Both the position numbers and the translations under genes were made by a program. Under the pieces are notes generated by a model. It worked only from the letters and a program-made list of their open reading frames with translations, searched no databases and had not been told where the DNA came from. A stretch of 64,000 nucleotides of DNA from contig CAZBHS010000013.1 in NCBI GenBank assembly GCA_964491915.1, positions 1 to 64,000 of the forward strand, given 5' to 3'. The DNA is from JAHELQ01 sp964491915 (lineage in GTDB: Bacteria > Acidobacteriota > Aminicenantia > UBA2199). Position 1 is the first letter of the stretch; every line of letters begins with the position of its first letter. This document shows positions 46,651-55,699 of this stretch, in pieces.

Positions 46651-48129
46651 ATGCAGGAATTTCGCCAAAAAACAATTTCCGCCCTCACCTGGTCGGGGGC
46701 CATCCAGTCGTCTCAGTATAGCTTCCAATTCTTGATAAGCGTGGTATTGGCCCGCCTGCTGACTCCCACTGATTTTGGGTTAGTCGGCATGGTGTTGGTG
46801 TTGACCGGCTTTGCCGCCCGGTTCAGCGATCTGGGGATGGGGGCCGCGTTGGTGCAGAAGCTGGAGATTACCGGCGAGCAAACCGATTCGGTCTTCTGGA
46901 TCAATATGATGATCGGAGCCGGGCTTACCGCTCTGTTTATCCTGTTGGCGCCGTTGATTGCTGTGTTCTACCGGGAGCCGTCGCTGGTACCCTTGACTCG
47001 TGTTCTTGCCCTTATATTTATATTTCACGCTTTGGGGAATGTGCACCGGGTGGTGTTGCAACGGAAATTGGATTTCAAGCGTATCGCCCAGGTGGAGGTT
47101 TCCGCATTATTGTTCGGCGGTGTGCTGGCCATTGGGATGGCGGTGATGGGCTTTGGAGCGTGGAGTCTGGTGGTTCAACCGTTGGTCAATGGGTTGATGA
47201 CATCGTTGTTGTTCTGGTGGTTGGTGGATTGGCGGCCCCGCCGGCGATTCCATTTCGGCAAGATAAGAGAATTGTCCAGCTTTGCCTTCCACTTGATGGG
47301 GTTTGATTTTTTCAATTATTGGGTTCGGCAATTCGACAATGTGCTCATCGGCTGGAAGTTAGGCTCGGCTCCATTGGGTCTGTATTCACGGGCCTATAAT
47401 CTGATGGTGTTTCCGGTATCCCGTTTGGGAGGTTTGATCAGCCGGGTGATGTTTCCGGCGTTGTCCGCCATCCAGGAGGACCGGGTCCGGGTGAAGCGGG
47501 TCTATTTGCAAGTGACGCGGGGGATTTCTCTGATAACGTTTCCATTGATGGTGGGGATGTTGGTGGTGGCCGGTAATTTTATATCGGTAGTGTTCGGACA
47601 GCAATGGATGGGGGCGGTTCCGGTGTTGAAGCTCTTGTGTGTGAGTGGATTGTTCCAGTCCATCGGCACTACGGTGGGCTGGATTTACACCTCGCAGGGG
47701 CGGACCGACATTATGTTCCGCTGGGGATTCGCTTCCGGTGTGATCAGGATTAGCGCCTTTGTGATCGGTGTCCAGTGGGGGATCGTCGGTATGGCGGCGG
47801 CGGTGGTGATCAGCGGTCTCATTTTGTGGATTCCCTCCTGGGTCATTCCCGGGCGGCTGATCGATTTGCGCTTCGGTGAAATGGTGAAGAATCTTCTGCC
47901 GGTTTTTCTGTGCGCCGTCATGATGGGGGTGTTTGTCGCGGCTGTTGGATTGGTGATTCCCGGAAACTGGCCGGCTGCGGCTGAGTTGATGGTTCAGGTT
48001 TTGGCGGGGATCGGGTGCTATGCGGCGTTGGTTCACGTTTGCCGTATTCAAGCGTATGAAGAGGTGCGGGAGGTTGTGTTGAATAAGATAAAAAGTAGAA
48101 GAGCCGGTAAATTAGAGGGAAATCGATGA
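46651..48129 (+). CDS. Polysaccharide flippase (Wzx/MOP superfamily)
   Basis: A 492-residue multi-spanning membrane protein of the oligosaccharide flippase type. It starts MQEFRQKTISALTWSGAIQ, with LARLLTPTDFGLVGMVLVLTGF near residue 34, a hallmark of the family, and about 14 hydrophobic segments follow. It would move lipid-linked oligosaccharide from the cytoplasmic to the outer face of the membrane. No Wzy-like polymerase was recognised in the locus, so polymerisation must be done elsewhere or by an undetected protein. It overlaps the next gene by four bases. Confidence 0.92.
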   Translation: MQEFRQKTISALTWSGAIQSSQYSFQFLISVVLARLLTPTDFGLVGMVLVLTGFAARFSDLGMGAALVQKLEITGEQTDSVFWINMMIGAGLTALFILLAPLIAVFYREPSLVPLTRVLALIFIFHALGNVHRVVLQRKLDFKRIAQVEVSALLFGGVLAIGMAVMGFGAWSLVVQPLVNGLMTSLLFWWLVDWRPRRRFHFGKIRELSSFAFHLMGFDFFNYWVRQFDNVLIGWKLGSAPLGLYSRAYNLMVFPVSRLGGLISRVMFPALSAIQEDRVRVKRVYLQVTRGISLITFPLMVGMLVVAGNFISVVFGQQWMGAVPVLKLLCVSGLFQSIGTTVGWIYTSQGRTDIMFRWGFASGVIRISAFVIGVQWGIVGMAAAVVISGLILWIPSWVIPGRLIDLRFGEMVKNLLPVFLCAVMMGVFVAAVGLVIPGNWPAAAELMVQVLAGIGCYAALVHVCRIQAYEEVREVVLNKIKSRRAGKLEGNR

Positions 48130-49289
48130 ATGAGATGGAGATAAAAAACAAAAGCGAAATTCCAGTTGCGGCTCAATTTAGTCGCACGTTTTTCGCCAAA
48201 TCGGAGACCTTCATTCACAATTATGTCAGCCATTTGCAGGCGTTCATCCCTATTTGCCTGGGATGGGAATTGGCGAACCAGGATTTGTTTCCTGTGGAGA
48301 GGGACAATCTCTATTGTTTGCAATTAAAAAGATATAGTCCCCGCTGGTTTTATTATGGGATCCAAAAACGGATGTCCGGTGGAGATCCCTATTTCGAGAC
48401 CATCCTCGAACGGCGGGAAGCGCGTTTGCTGCACGCTCACTTCGGCCACAATGGGGTGTATGCCTTAAAGGTCGGCCGGAAGGTGGGGATACCGCAAGTC
48501 ACTACTTTTTATGGGATGGATCTCTCGAACCGGCAGATGGTAGCGGAGCTGGCAAACGATTACGAGCGCATGTTCAAGCACGGCGCCCTGTTTTTAGTCG
48601 AGGGTTCTTTTATGAAAGAAAAGCTCGCGGAATTGGGCTGTCCGGCTGAGAAAATCAAGATCCAGAGGATTGCTATCCCGGTGGAAAAGATCCGGTTTCG
48701 TCCGCGGCTTGCCAGATCCTCGGCCAAGCCGGCTGTCTTTATCTTCGGCGGGCGGTTCACCGAAAAGAAGGGGTTGATATTCGCGTTGGAAGCCATGCGT
48801 ATTGTCCGGCAAAAGCGGCAGGATTTCGAGTTTCGCATCATTGGAGCCGGTCGTCTCGAGGATGAGATTCGCGCCATGATATCGAGGCATTCGATGGAGG
48901 GTTATGTGAAGCTCCTGGGGTTCCTGAATTACTCCCGGTATTTGGAGGAGATGGAAGGGGCCGATATCTTCATCCACCCCAGTGTCACCGCAGCGGACGG
49001 CGATAGCGAAGGGGGCGCTCCGACAACGATATTGGAGGCCCAGGCAATGGGAATGCCGGTCGTATCGACCTATCACGCCGACATTCCCAATGTGGTGGCG
49101 CCGGAAAAGAGCGCCTTATTGGCGCCGGAGCGGGACGCCGAAGCGTTGGCTAAACATGTGCTGTTCCTGCTCCAGAACCGGGACGCCTGGGAGCCGATGG
49201 GGGCGGCGGGCCGTCATTTCGTCGAGCGGTTCCATGATATCCGCAACGAGGTAAAAGGCCTGGAAAACCATTATCGCAGTATTCTTTAG
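48126..49289 (+). CDS. Glycosyltransferase family 4 (GT-B)
   Basis: A 387-residue GT-B glycosyltransferase. The N-terminal domain contains HAHFGHNGVYALKVG near residue 103, as in colanic-acid-type WcaL relatives. The C-terminal GT1 domain has VFIFGGRFTEKKGLIFALEAM near 208 and the donor-binding GGAPTTILEAQAMGMPVVST near 298-317, with E-x7-E spacing. It overlaps the flippase gene by four bases. Confidence 0.9.
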   Translation: MNEMEIKNKSEIPVAAQFSRTFFAKSETFIHNYVSHLQAFIPICLGWELANQDLFPVERDNLYCLQLKRYSPRWFYYGIQKRMSGGDPYFETILERREARLLHAHFGHNGVYALKVGRKVGIPQVTTFYGMDLSNRQMVAELANDYERMFKHGALFLVEGSFMKEKLAELGCPAEKIKIQRIAIPVEKIRFRPRLARSSAKPAVFIFGGRFTEKKGLIFALEAMRIVRQKRQDFEFRIIGAGRLEDEIRAMISRHSMEGYVKLLGFLNYSRYLEEMEGADIFIHPSVTAADGDSEGGAPTTILEAQAMGMPVVSTYHADIPNVVAPEKSALLAPERDAEALAKHVLFLLQNRDAWEPMGAAGRHFVERFHDIRNEVKGLENHYRSIL

Positions 49290-49301
49290 GTTATAATAGT
49301 T

Positions 49302-50570
49302 ATGGCAATGTCCAAAAAAAAAGAGATTGTATTTGTTCTTGTGTTGATCGTCTTGATGATCGTGTTCATCGAGGCGGCGCTCCGGTTGTTGGGGATCGCT
49401 GTGCCGAAGGCGGAGTTTGTTATCGAGTCGGGGCACATTCCTATGACAATACCGGATTCTCACCTGGGAATCCGTCCCAATCCACAATATCCAGAACATG
49501 ATGAGAAGGGATTTCGCAATGAGAATGTGCCGGAACGCGCTGGAATTGTCGCTCTTGGCGATTCTCAAACCTATGGTATGGGAGTGAGGAAGGCGGATGC
49601 CTGGCCTCGCCAATTATCCAGAATCACCGGCAAACCGGTGTACAACATGGCATTCGGCAGTTACGGTCCGCTCCACAGTCTGGCCCTTTTCCCCGAGGCG
49701 CTGTCGCTGAAGCCGCGGATAATCATCGAAGCCTTCTACACCGGCAATGATTTGTTCGACGCGTTTCAGTCGGTTTATGGCGGAAATTCCAACCGGGAGT
49801 GGAGGGCTATGGCCACGAAAGACGAGGCTGTGCTCCGGGCGATTCACCGGGCCGAAAACGCTGAGACATTACTCTCGAAGGCGTTGGAAATGACGACTAA
49901 GGTGCATGTCGAAACACAGGATGCATCGACTCAAAAGAAGACGCCGGACAAACGCACATTTTTATCCCGCCATTCGCGCATTGTGCGTGTATTTGAATTG
50001 TTATTCCAAAAACTATCGTCCCGGCGGTCTGCGCAGCAGAGCCAAATCAGGGAAGATGCCCCGCAAGCACAACCGCGCGGCGAGCTGTTTCTTCCATTCA
50101 AACATGGGGCGTTGCAAACGGTGTTCAACCCCTCTTACCGGTTGATGGCGGTGGACAGAAGAGATCCCCGTATCCAGGAGGGCTTCCGCTTGTGTTTGGA
50201 GGCGATGCGCATGATGGCTCAATCGTCCAGGGAGCGCGGTGTACAATTTGCCGCGCTGTTGATCCCTACCAAAGAGCTGGCGTTTAAACAGGCGGTCCAC
50301 GAGGCGATGGGGAATTCTATCGACATACAGTATCAACGGCTGGTCATCGAGGAAGAACAAGTGCTGGCTGAAATGAAAGATTATTTATACAGTCTGAAAA
50401 TCCCGGTGATCGATTGCCGGGATGCGTTGCGGGAGGCACTTTTAAGCGGCCCGCTACCGTATCGTACATCCAGTGACGGACATCCGGCTCCCTTTGGTTA
50501 TAAGGCGATCGCCGGCGAGGTGGCCCGGGAGATTTCGCGACTGGGCCTTTGGGAGGAATCGGGACAGTAA
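49302..50570 (+). CDS. SGNH/GDSL-hydrolase-like protein with membrane anchor
   Basis: A 422-residue protein with a single N-terminal membrane helix (about residues 8-28, IVFVLVLIVLMIVFIEAALRLL) and an SGNH hydrolase fold. The catalytic GDSQTYGMG is near residue 86, TGND near 145 gives the oxyanion Asn, and SDGHPAPFGYKAIA near 393-406 supplies the Asp and His. In polysaccharide loci such proteins add or remove acetyl groups. The 240-odd residues between the motifs include an insertion with a Ser/Gln-rich linker (about 190-250). The start at ATG 49302 or 49308 is uncertain. Confidence 0.82.
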   Translation: MAMSKKKEIVFVLVLIVLMIVFIEAALRLLGIAVPKAEFVIESGHIPMTIPDSHLGIRPNPQYPEHDEKGFRNENVPERAGIVALGDSQTYGMGVRKADAWPRQLSRITGKPVYNMAFGSYGPLHSLALFPEALSLKPRIIIEAFYTGNDLFDAFQSVYGGNSNREWRAMATKDEAVLRAIHRAENAETLLSKALEMTTKVHVETQDASTQKKTPDKRTFLSRHSRIVRVFELLFQKLSSRRSAQQSQIREDAPQAQPRGELFLPFKHGALQTVFNPSYRLMAVDRRDPRIQEGFRLCLEAMRMMAQSSRERGVQFAALLIPTKELAFKQAVHEAMGNSIDIQYQRLVIEEEQVLAEMKDYLYSLKIPVIDCRDALREALLSGPLPYRTSSDGHPAPFGYKAIAGEVAREISRLGLWEESGQ

Positions 50571-50591
50571 CGGCTGTTCCTGTTAATTACA

Positions 50592-51815
50592 ATGAATATT
50601 TTATTGATTTCAACTCTGTATCCACAGCGGGAGGAATTCCCTTTTGACGGGATCACTCCGGCGCTGCATAATTTAACTAAAATATGGGCCAAAGAGCACC
50701 GGGTGACTGTGGTGCGTCCGGTGTTTGTGTATTTGAGAGAATGGCTCACCGGGAAAAAGCGCGTTCCTATGAGGCCCTATTCGTTTCAATTGGATGGGGT
50801 GGATGTACTGGTTTGTCCGGTGCTGAAAGTCCCAAAAATCGCATATCTATACGGCTCCGTTATGCGGGCCGTCAAAAAATATGTCCCCGAGCCTGATGTC
50901 GTTGTGGCCCATTATGACAAGAGCCTCAAGATCGGGCTGCGGTATGCCCGCAAGTATGACCTGCCGTTGGTGGCGGGAATTCATATCGCACCGGATTTGT
51001 TGAGCGATAATCCGGTCCCGTTTCTCAAACGATGCGGCGGGGTTCTTTCTTATGCTTCCGCAGTGGCGGCCCGGTCCGTACCGATTTGGCGGAAATTGCA
51101 GCAATGGTGCCCGGAGCATAACCACAAAATTTTCCCTGCCCTGTCAGGGATAAGCGCCGGCTGGGTGGAGCCTTTCAGAAATGTGAAGAAAAAGCTGCGT
51201 TCCTGGAAAGGCAAAGGAAATGTGGCGTCAGGCCTTGTCAGAATCATCACTGTATGCAACTTGAAAGAGTTGAAGAATATCGACATTACCCTGCGGGCAT
51301 TGGCGGTGTTGAGGCAAAAGGGATTGTGCCGTTGGCAGTTTACATTGATTGGCGACGGCGAAGAATGGTCCAGCTTGAAAACGCTAACCCGGGACCTTGG
51401 TTTGGAGGATCAGATCCGCTTTCTGGGACGCCAGCCACGGAGTGTCGTGCGCAAGGAGTTGTCGCGGTCTCATATCTTTGTGATGGTGAGCTATCCAGAG
51501 ACCTTCGGCCTCGCTTATCTCGAGGCGATGGCAACTGGAAATGTCGTGGTCGCTTCTCGAGGAGGGGGCATCGATGGCGTGATCCGTCATGCGCACAATG
51601 GATTCCTGGTTCCGCCCCGTGATGCCCATGCGCTGGAAGATGCGCTGCAAACTATCATGTGCCGGTTGGATGCCACAGATTTGGAAGAGATCCTGGTGCG
51701 GCAACATGAACTCATCAACCGGATGACGGACGAAGAAACAGCGGCCTTTTATCTGTCTCAATTGCGGCAGGTGGTGTCGGGCAGCTCTGTTTTGGCGAAT
51801 CATTTTCTCTCTTAG
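50592..51815 (+). CDS. Glycosyltransferase family 4 (GT-B)
   Basis: A 407-residue glycosyltransferase. N-terminal strand MNILLISTLYPQREEFPFDG is typical, and the C-terminal half has RIITVCNLKELKNIDITLRAL near 217-237, FTLIGDGEEW near 251 and SYPETFGLAYLEAMATGNVVVAS near 300-323 with the E-x7-E pair. The donor and acceptor sugars are unknown. It ends three bases before asnB. Confidence 0.9.
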   Translation: MNILLISTLYPQREEFPFDGITPALHNLTKIWAKEHRVTVVRPVFVYLREWLTGKKRVPMRPYSFQLDGVDVLVCPVLKVPKIAYLYGSVMRAVKKYVPEPDVVVAHYDKSLKIGLRYARKYDLPLVAGIHIAPDLLSDNPVPFLKRCGGVLSYASAVAARSVPIWRKLQQWCPEHNHKIFPALSGISAGWVEPFRNVKKKLRSWKGKGNVASGLVRIITVCNLKELKNIDITLRALAVLRQKGLCRWQFTLIGDGEEWSSLKTLTRDLGLEDQIRFLGRQPRSVVRKELSRSHIFVMVSYPETFGLAYLEAMATGNVVVASRGGGIDGVIRHAHNGFLVPPRDAHALEDALQTIMCRLDATDLEEILVRQHELINRMTDEETAAFYLSQLRQVVSGSSVLANHFLS

Positions 51816-51818
51816 GCT

Positions 51819-53792
51819 ATGTGTGGAATCGCGGGTATTGTAAATCTCGGAGGCGAAGCCAGTCCTCTGGTCCCTCATATTCATAGTATGACCCGCTGTA
51901 TGCGACACCGGGGACCGGATGACGAGGGGTATCTCCTCATCGACGGCCGCAAGAATTGGCTCAACGCTTATGGGGGGGACGACACTCCGGATGCCGCCGG
52001 CGCGAAGGACGGACCGCTACCTCATGTGCGGGAAGCCGCGAATCTGAGCATTGAAGCCTGTCTCGGGCATCGCCGTTTGCGGATCATCGATCTCTCCTTC
52101 CAGGGGCATCAACCGATGGCTGCCGGCGACGGTCGCTTCTGGATCGTATTCAATGGCGAGATCTACAACTTCCTGGAGATCCGCGAAGAATTGGAAGGTC
52201 TGGGCCATACCATGAAGAGCCGGTCGGATACCGAAGTGGTCTTGCGTTCTTACATTCAATGGGGAGAGCAAAGCCTCGCGAAATTCAACGGCATGTTCGC
52301 CTTCGCCATCTACGACCGTCAGCGGAGGGAATTGTTTCTGGCCCGCGACCGTATTGGAATAAAACCGCTATATTATAGTTTGCGGCCGGACCGTTTTATA
52401 TTCGCCTCGGATATCAAAAGCATCCTGGCTTCGGGTCTTGTACCGGCGGATATCAATATGGAGGGGCTCTGGCACAACCTGAGCTTTTCGGTGGCTCCCC
52501 GGCCCATGACGGCATTCAAAGGTATTGTCGCCCTGGAACAAGCCCATTGGCTGAAGCTTCGCCTCCCGGATGGGACGCTGCGGAAAGGCCGTTATTGGTC
52601 CTTGCCGATTGGCACCGAGAATCGTTCGATGTCGGAAGCCGATGCCGTCGATTTGCTGGAGACGGAACTCACCCGGTCCATTCAATACCGGCTGACCGCC
52701 GATGTGGAGGTGGGGACATTCATGAGCGGAGGCATTGATTCAACGACTGTCTCCGCCATTGCCAGTAGACTGCATCCGGGCATCAACGCCTTCACTCTGG
52801 CCTATGATTCGTCTGTGGGCGAGTATGATGAATTGCAGGAAGCGAAGGATACAGCGGCGCTTCATTCGATGCGCCATATTGTAGAAACTGTGGACGCCGA
52901 ATCTATTCTCGATAGTGTGGACCGAATGGTATCGGCTTACGAGGAGCCCTTCTGTACATTGGCCCCCAATTATGTTATTTCCCGGTTGGCGGCCAGGCAT
53001 CCCATCACCGTCATCCTCAATGGTTTGGGGGGGGATGAATTGTTCGCCGGGTATTCCCATTACCGGGGTATTCCCGATTGGAAACGGAAACGGATGGCGG
53101 CCCGGTTGTGGATGACCCTGTTGCCGGTAAAAAAATGGGCGCCGGAATCTATCGTGCGCTACAATGATGTACGCACTATAGCGCAATACTATGCTTACCA
53201 GTTCTCCAATTTTAACGAAATTCAGAAGCGGCGGCTCTTTTCCCGCGATGAAGGCTTCGATTCTTTGAATGTGATGGGCGAGATGTATGAGCCTCCCGAA
53301 GGCGAGTTCAGTCATCCGATCGAGGCGTTGAGTTATTTTGATATCATGTCTTATATCGGCAACCACCATGTCTACCGTATCGATCAATTCACCATGCTCT
53401 TTTCGCTGGAGGGAAGGTTTCCCTTCCTGGATCATCGATTGGTGGAGGCGGCGTTCAGGATTCCGGCCAAATACAAACTCAAAGGGGATGTGCAAAAGTA
53501 TGTGCTGCGCGAAGTGGCGCGAAAATACATCGCCCCCTCGTGTTTGCGGATGAAAAAGAAGGGATTTGGATTGCCGGTTGGGCGGTGGATGAACCACCAG
53601 CTCAATGAGCTGACCCTCGACTCGTTGGCGGGCCTCAAGAAGCGGGGGCTCTTTGTGCCGGAAGAGGTCGATGCTATCTACCATCAATTCAAACACACGG
53701 ATTATAAAAAAGTCTGGCATCTGGTGATGACGGAGCTCTGGCTGAAGAGATTTATAGACGGAGGAGGGAGGTTTTTTGAAAAGAAATTATAA
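51819..53792 (+). CDS. asnB: Asparagine synthetase (glutamine-hydrolysing) of the polysaccharide-cluster type
   Basis: A 657-residue AsnB-like amidotransferase. The N-terminal Ntn glutaminase domain begins MCGIAGI with Cys2 as nucleophile; RLRIIDLS and FNGEIYNF are present. The synthetase domain has the PP-loop FMSGGIDSTTV near residue 303 and GLGGDELFAGYSHYRG near 403. A ~25-residue insertion (around residues 45-70) lies in the glutaminase domain. AsnB paralogues of this length are usual in exopolysaccharide and exosortase loci, where they may amidate sugars or peptides rather than make asparagine. It overlaps the next sulfotransferase gene by 17 bases. Confidence 0.93.
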   Translation: MCGIAGIVNLGGEASPLVPHIHSMTRCMRHRGPDDEGYLLIDGRKNWLNAYGGDDTPDAAGAKDGPLPHVREAANLSIEACLGHRRLRIIDLSFQGHQPMAAGDGRFWIVFNGEIYNFLEIREELEGLGHTMKSRSDTEVVLRSYIQWGEQSLAKFNGMFAFAIYDRQRRELFLARDRIGIKPLYYSLRPDRFIFASDIKSILASGLVPADINMEGLWHNLSFSVAPRPMTAFKGIVALEQAHWLKLRLPDGTLRKGRYWSLPIGTENRSMSEADAVDLLETELTRSIQYRLTADVEVGTFMSGGIDSTTVSAIASRLHPGINAFTLAYDSSVGEYDELQEAKDTAALHSMRHIVETVDAESILDSVDRMVSAYEEPFCTLAPNYVISRLAARHPITVILNGLGGDELFAGYSHYRGIPDWKRKRMAARLWMTLLPVKKWAPESIVRYNDVRTIAQYYAYQFSNFNEIQKRRLFSRDEGFDSLNVMGEMYEPPEGEFSHPIEALSYFDIMSYIGNHHVYRIDQFTMLFSLEGRFPFLDHRLVEAAFRIPAKYKLKGDVQKYVLREVARKYIAPSCLRMKKKGFGLPVGRWMNHQLNELTLDSLAGLKKRGLFVPEEVDAIYHQFKHTDYKKVWHLVMTELWLKRFIDGGGRFFEKKL

Positions 53793-54756
53793 AATAGGCG
53801 CGATTCGCCGCCTGGCCCGGTTTGTCTCTCCTATGGCGGGTCCTTTGGAGAAACGAGGGATCCGGCGCTATGCCGGTGATGCGGATGCCGCTTCAATGGA
53901 TTTGCAGCCGGTGTTTATCGTCGGCGCCCCCAGAAGCGGGTCCACCGCCTTGTACCAGGCGTTGACAGAATGTCTCGATCTCCTGTATATCGACAATCTG
54001 GCGGCGTTGTTTTACCGGAACCTTTATTTTGGAATGTGGCTGAGCCGGACAATCTTCGGTGACAGCGGCCATGGATGTTTTCGATCGGAGCAGGGGAGTA
54101 CCGGTTTTTGCGGGCTTCACGCGCCGGCAGAATGCGGAGACTTTTGGTATCGCTGGCTTCCCCGCGAGCCCCATTATATCCCCAAAGGGCAATTGGGCGA
54201 GGCGGCGATTGAAGAGATCCGCCAAACCCTTTATGGAATAATTCATCGCTTTCGGCGCCCTTTATTGTTCAAAAATCTAAACGCCGGCCAACGGATGGGC
54301 ATGCTCTCGCAAATCGTTCCAAACGCGAAATTTATATACATTTTCCGGGATCCTTTGTACAACGCCCAGTCCATCATGGAGGTCAAGCGGGAAAAAGGTC
54401 TGGATCCCAGGGCATGGTGGTCGATTATGCCGAAAAATTATAAAGAGTTACTGAAATTGGACGCTCCCGCCATGGCGATGGCGCAGGTCTTTTATCTGGA
54501 GCGGCAAATCATGGAGGATCGCGAATATTTTTCGCCGGAGCAATGCATCGATATTCGCTACGAAGACTTCTGCTGGAATGTGCCCGGCACCATCAGGTTG
54601 TTGCGCGATTTTATTTCCGCCGGGGCGCCTATGAAACGGGATCCGGCGGGTATCGATATTGACCTCCGGGAAGAACAAACCGTGGAGTCCGATGTATTCG
54701 ACACATTAAAAGAGGAGTACATTGCGCGGAAGTGGGAACGTTATGATCCCAGCTAA
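53776..54756 (+). CDS. Sulfotransferase (second of two)
   Basis: A 326-residue PAPS-dependent sulfotransferase. The PAPS loop is PVFIVGAPRSGSTALYQAL near residues 46-64 and the 3'-phosphate segment is KFIYIFRDPLYNAQSIM near 190-206. The start is TTG at 53776, inside the asnB gene and preceded by GGGAGG; the first in-frame ATG would remove the N-terminal basic segment. Its stop overlaps the next start by fourteen bases. The pair of sulfotransferases predicts a sulfated polymer. Confidence 0.88.
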   Translation: MKRNYKIGAIRRLARFVSPMAGPLEKRGIRRYAGDADAASMDLQPVFIVGAPRSGSTALYQALTECLDLLYIDNLAALFYRNLYFGMWLSRTIFGDSGHGCFRSEQGSTGFCGLHAPAECGDFWYRWLPREPHYIPKGQLGEAAIEEIRQTLYGIIHRFRRPLLFKNLNAGQRMGMLSQIVPNAKFIYIFRDPLYNAQSIMEVKREKGLDPRAWWSIMPKNYKELLKLDAPAMAMAQVFYLERQIMEDREYFSPEQCIDIRYEDFCWNVPGTIRLLRDFISAGAPMKRDPAGIDIDLREEQTVESDVFDTLKEEYIARKWERYDPS

Positions 54757-55699
54757 AGAACGGTATCGGGAGTTTTGCCTCAGGGAGAAGGCGTTGCCTA
54801 TCTTTCTGCAGGATTGGTGGCTCGACGCCGTGTGCGACGAGGGAAGCTGGGATGCCGCCATTGTGGGGGAAGGGGATGATATTCAGGGGGTGTTGCCCTA
54901 TTATATGGTGACCGGAACATTGGGTCATCGCTTCATCACCATGCCCCGCCTCACCCAGGTGATGGGGCCCTGGTTGTGTTACCCGCCGGATCAAAAGAGC
55001 TGGTCGCGGCTGGCGTTCGAGAAAAAAGTGATGACAGCTCTCATTCAGCAGTTGCCGTCGTTCGACCAATTGAGCCAGAGCTTCCATTATTCGGTGGGCA
55101 ATTGGCTGCCGTTTTTTTGGCGGGGATTTTCCCAGAGTAGCGGCTATACTTATGTGATCGACGATCTTTCGGATATCGACAGAGTCTATGATAACTTTCG
55201 CGGCAATATTCGCCGTGAGATCAAAAAAGCGGCGAAGAGCGTGACCATAACCCGGGAAGATGATATCGATGCCTTCTATCGGATCTTCGCCAAAACCTAC
55301 CGGCGGCAGGGATTGAAGCTGTCTGTTTCATTTGAATTTTTACAACGCTTGGACCGGGCTTGCCGGGAGCGGGACCGGAGGTCGATCTTTTTTGCCAGGG
55401 ACCAAGAGCGGCGGATTCACGCGGCCCTGTATGTGGTGTGGGATGATACCAGCGCCTACCATTTATTGAGCGGCGGCGATCCGCAACTGCGCAATAGCGG
55501 AGCCACCAGTCTCTTGATGTGGGAAGCGATCCAGTGGGCCGCCGCCAATGGCCTGAGCTTCGACTTCGAAGGGAGTATGAAGGAGCCGATCGAGCAATTC
55601 TTCCGGTCATTCGGGGCTATTCCCAGGAATTACTTCTTTGTTTCCAGGACCGATTCGCGGCTGTTGAAACTCAAGCGATTTATCAAGGAGATGAAATGA
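54743..55699 (+). CDS. FemAB/GNAT-like acyltransferase (second of two)
   Basis: A 318-residue FemAB-type protein. LQDWWLDAVCDEGSWDAAI near residues 21-39, FRGNIRREIKKAAKSVTITRE near 152-172 and a C-terminal FDFEGSMKEPIEQFFRSFGAIPRNYF near 273 match the group. I placed the start at ATG 54743, within the previous gene, since MIPAKERYREF gives a conventional N-terminus, while the extended frame begins with an unlikely TTG. It is paralogous to 44011. Its stop overlaps the next start by four bases. Confidence 0.8.
   Translation: MIPAKERYREFCLREKALPIFLQDWWLDAVCDEGSWDAAIVGEGDDIQGVLPYYMVTGTLGHRFITMPRLTQVMGPWLCYPPDQKSWSRLAFEKKVMTALIQQLPSFDQLSQSFHYSVGNWLPFFWRGFSQSSGYTYVIDDLSDIDRVYDNFRGNIRREIKKAAKSVTITREDDIDAFYRIFAKTYRRQGLKLSVSFEFLQRLDRACRERDRRSIFFARDQERRIHAALYVVWDDTSAYHLLSGGDPQLRNSGATSLLMWEAIQWAAANGLSFDFEGSMKEPIEQFFRSFGAIPRNYFFVSRTDSRLLKLKRFIKEMK

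Noticed and set aside
55519..55695. Longer N-terminus for the polysaccharide deacetylase
   Set aside because: The extension runs through the previous gene in another frame and has no ribosome site; ATG 55696 has AAGGAG and an ATGA junction.
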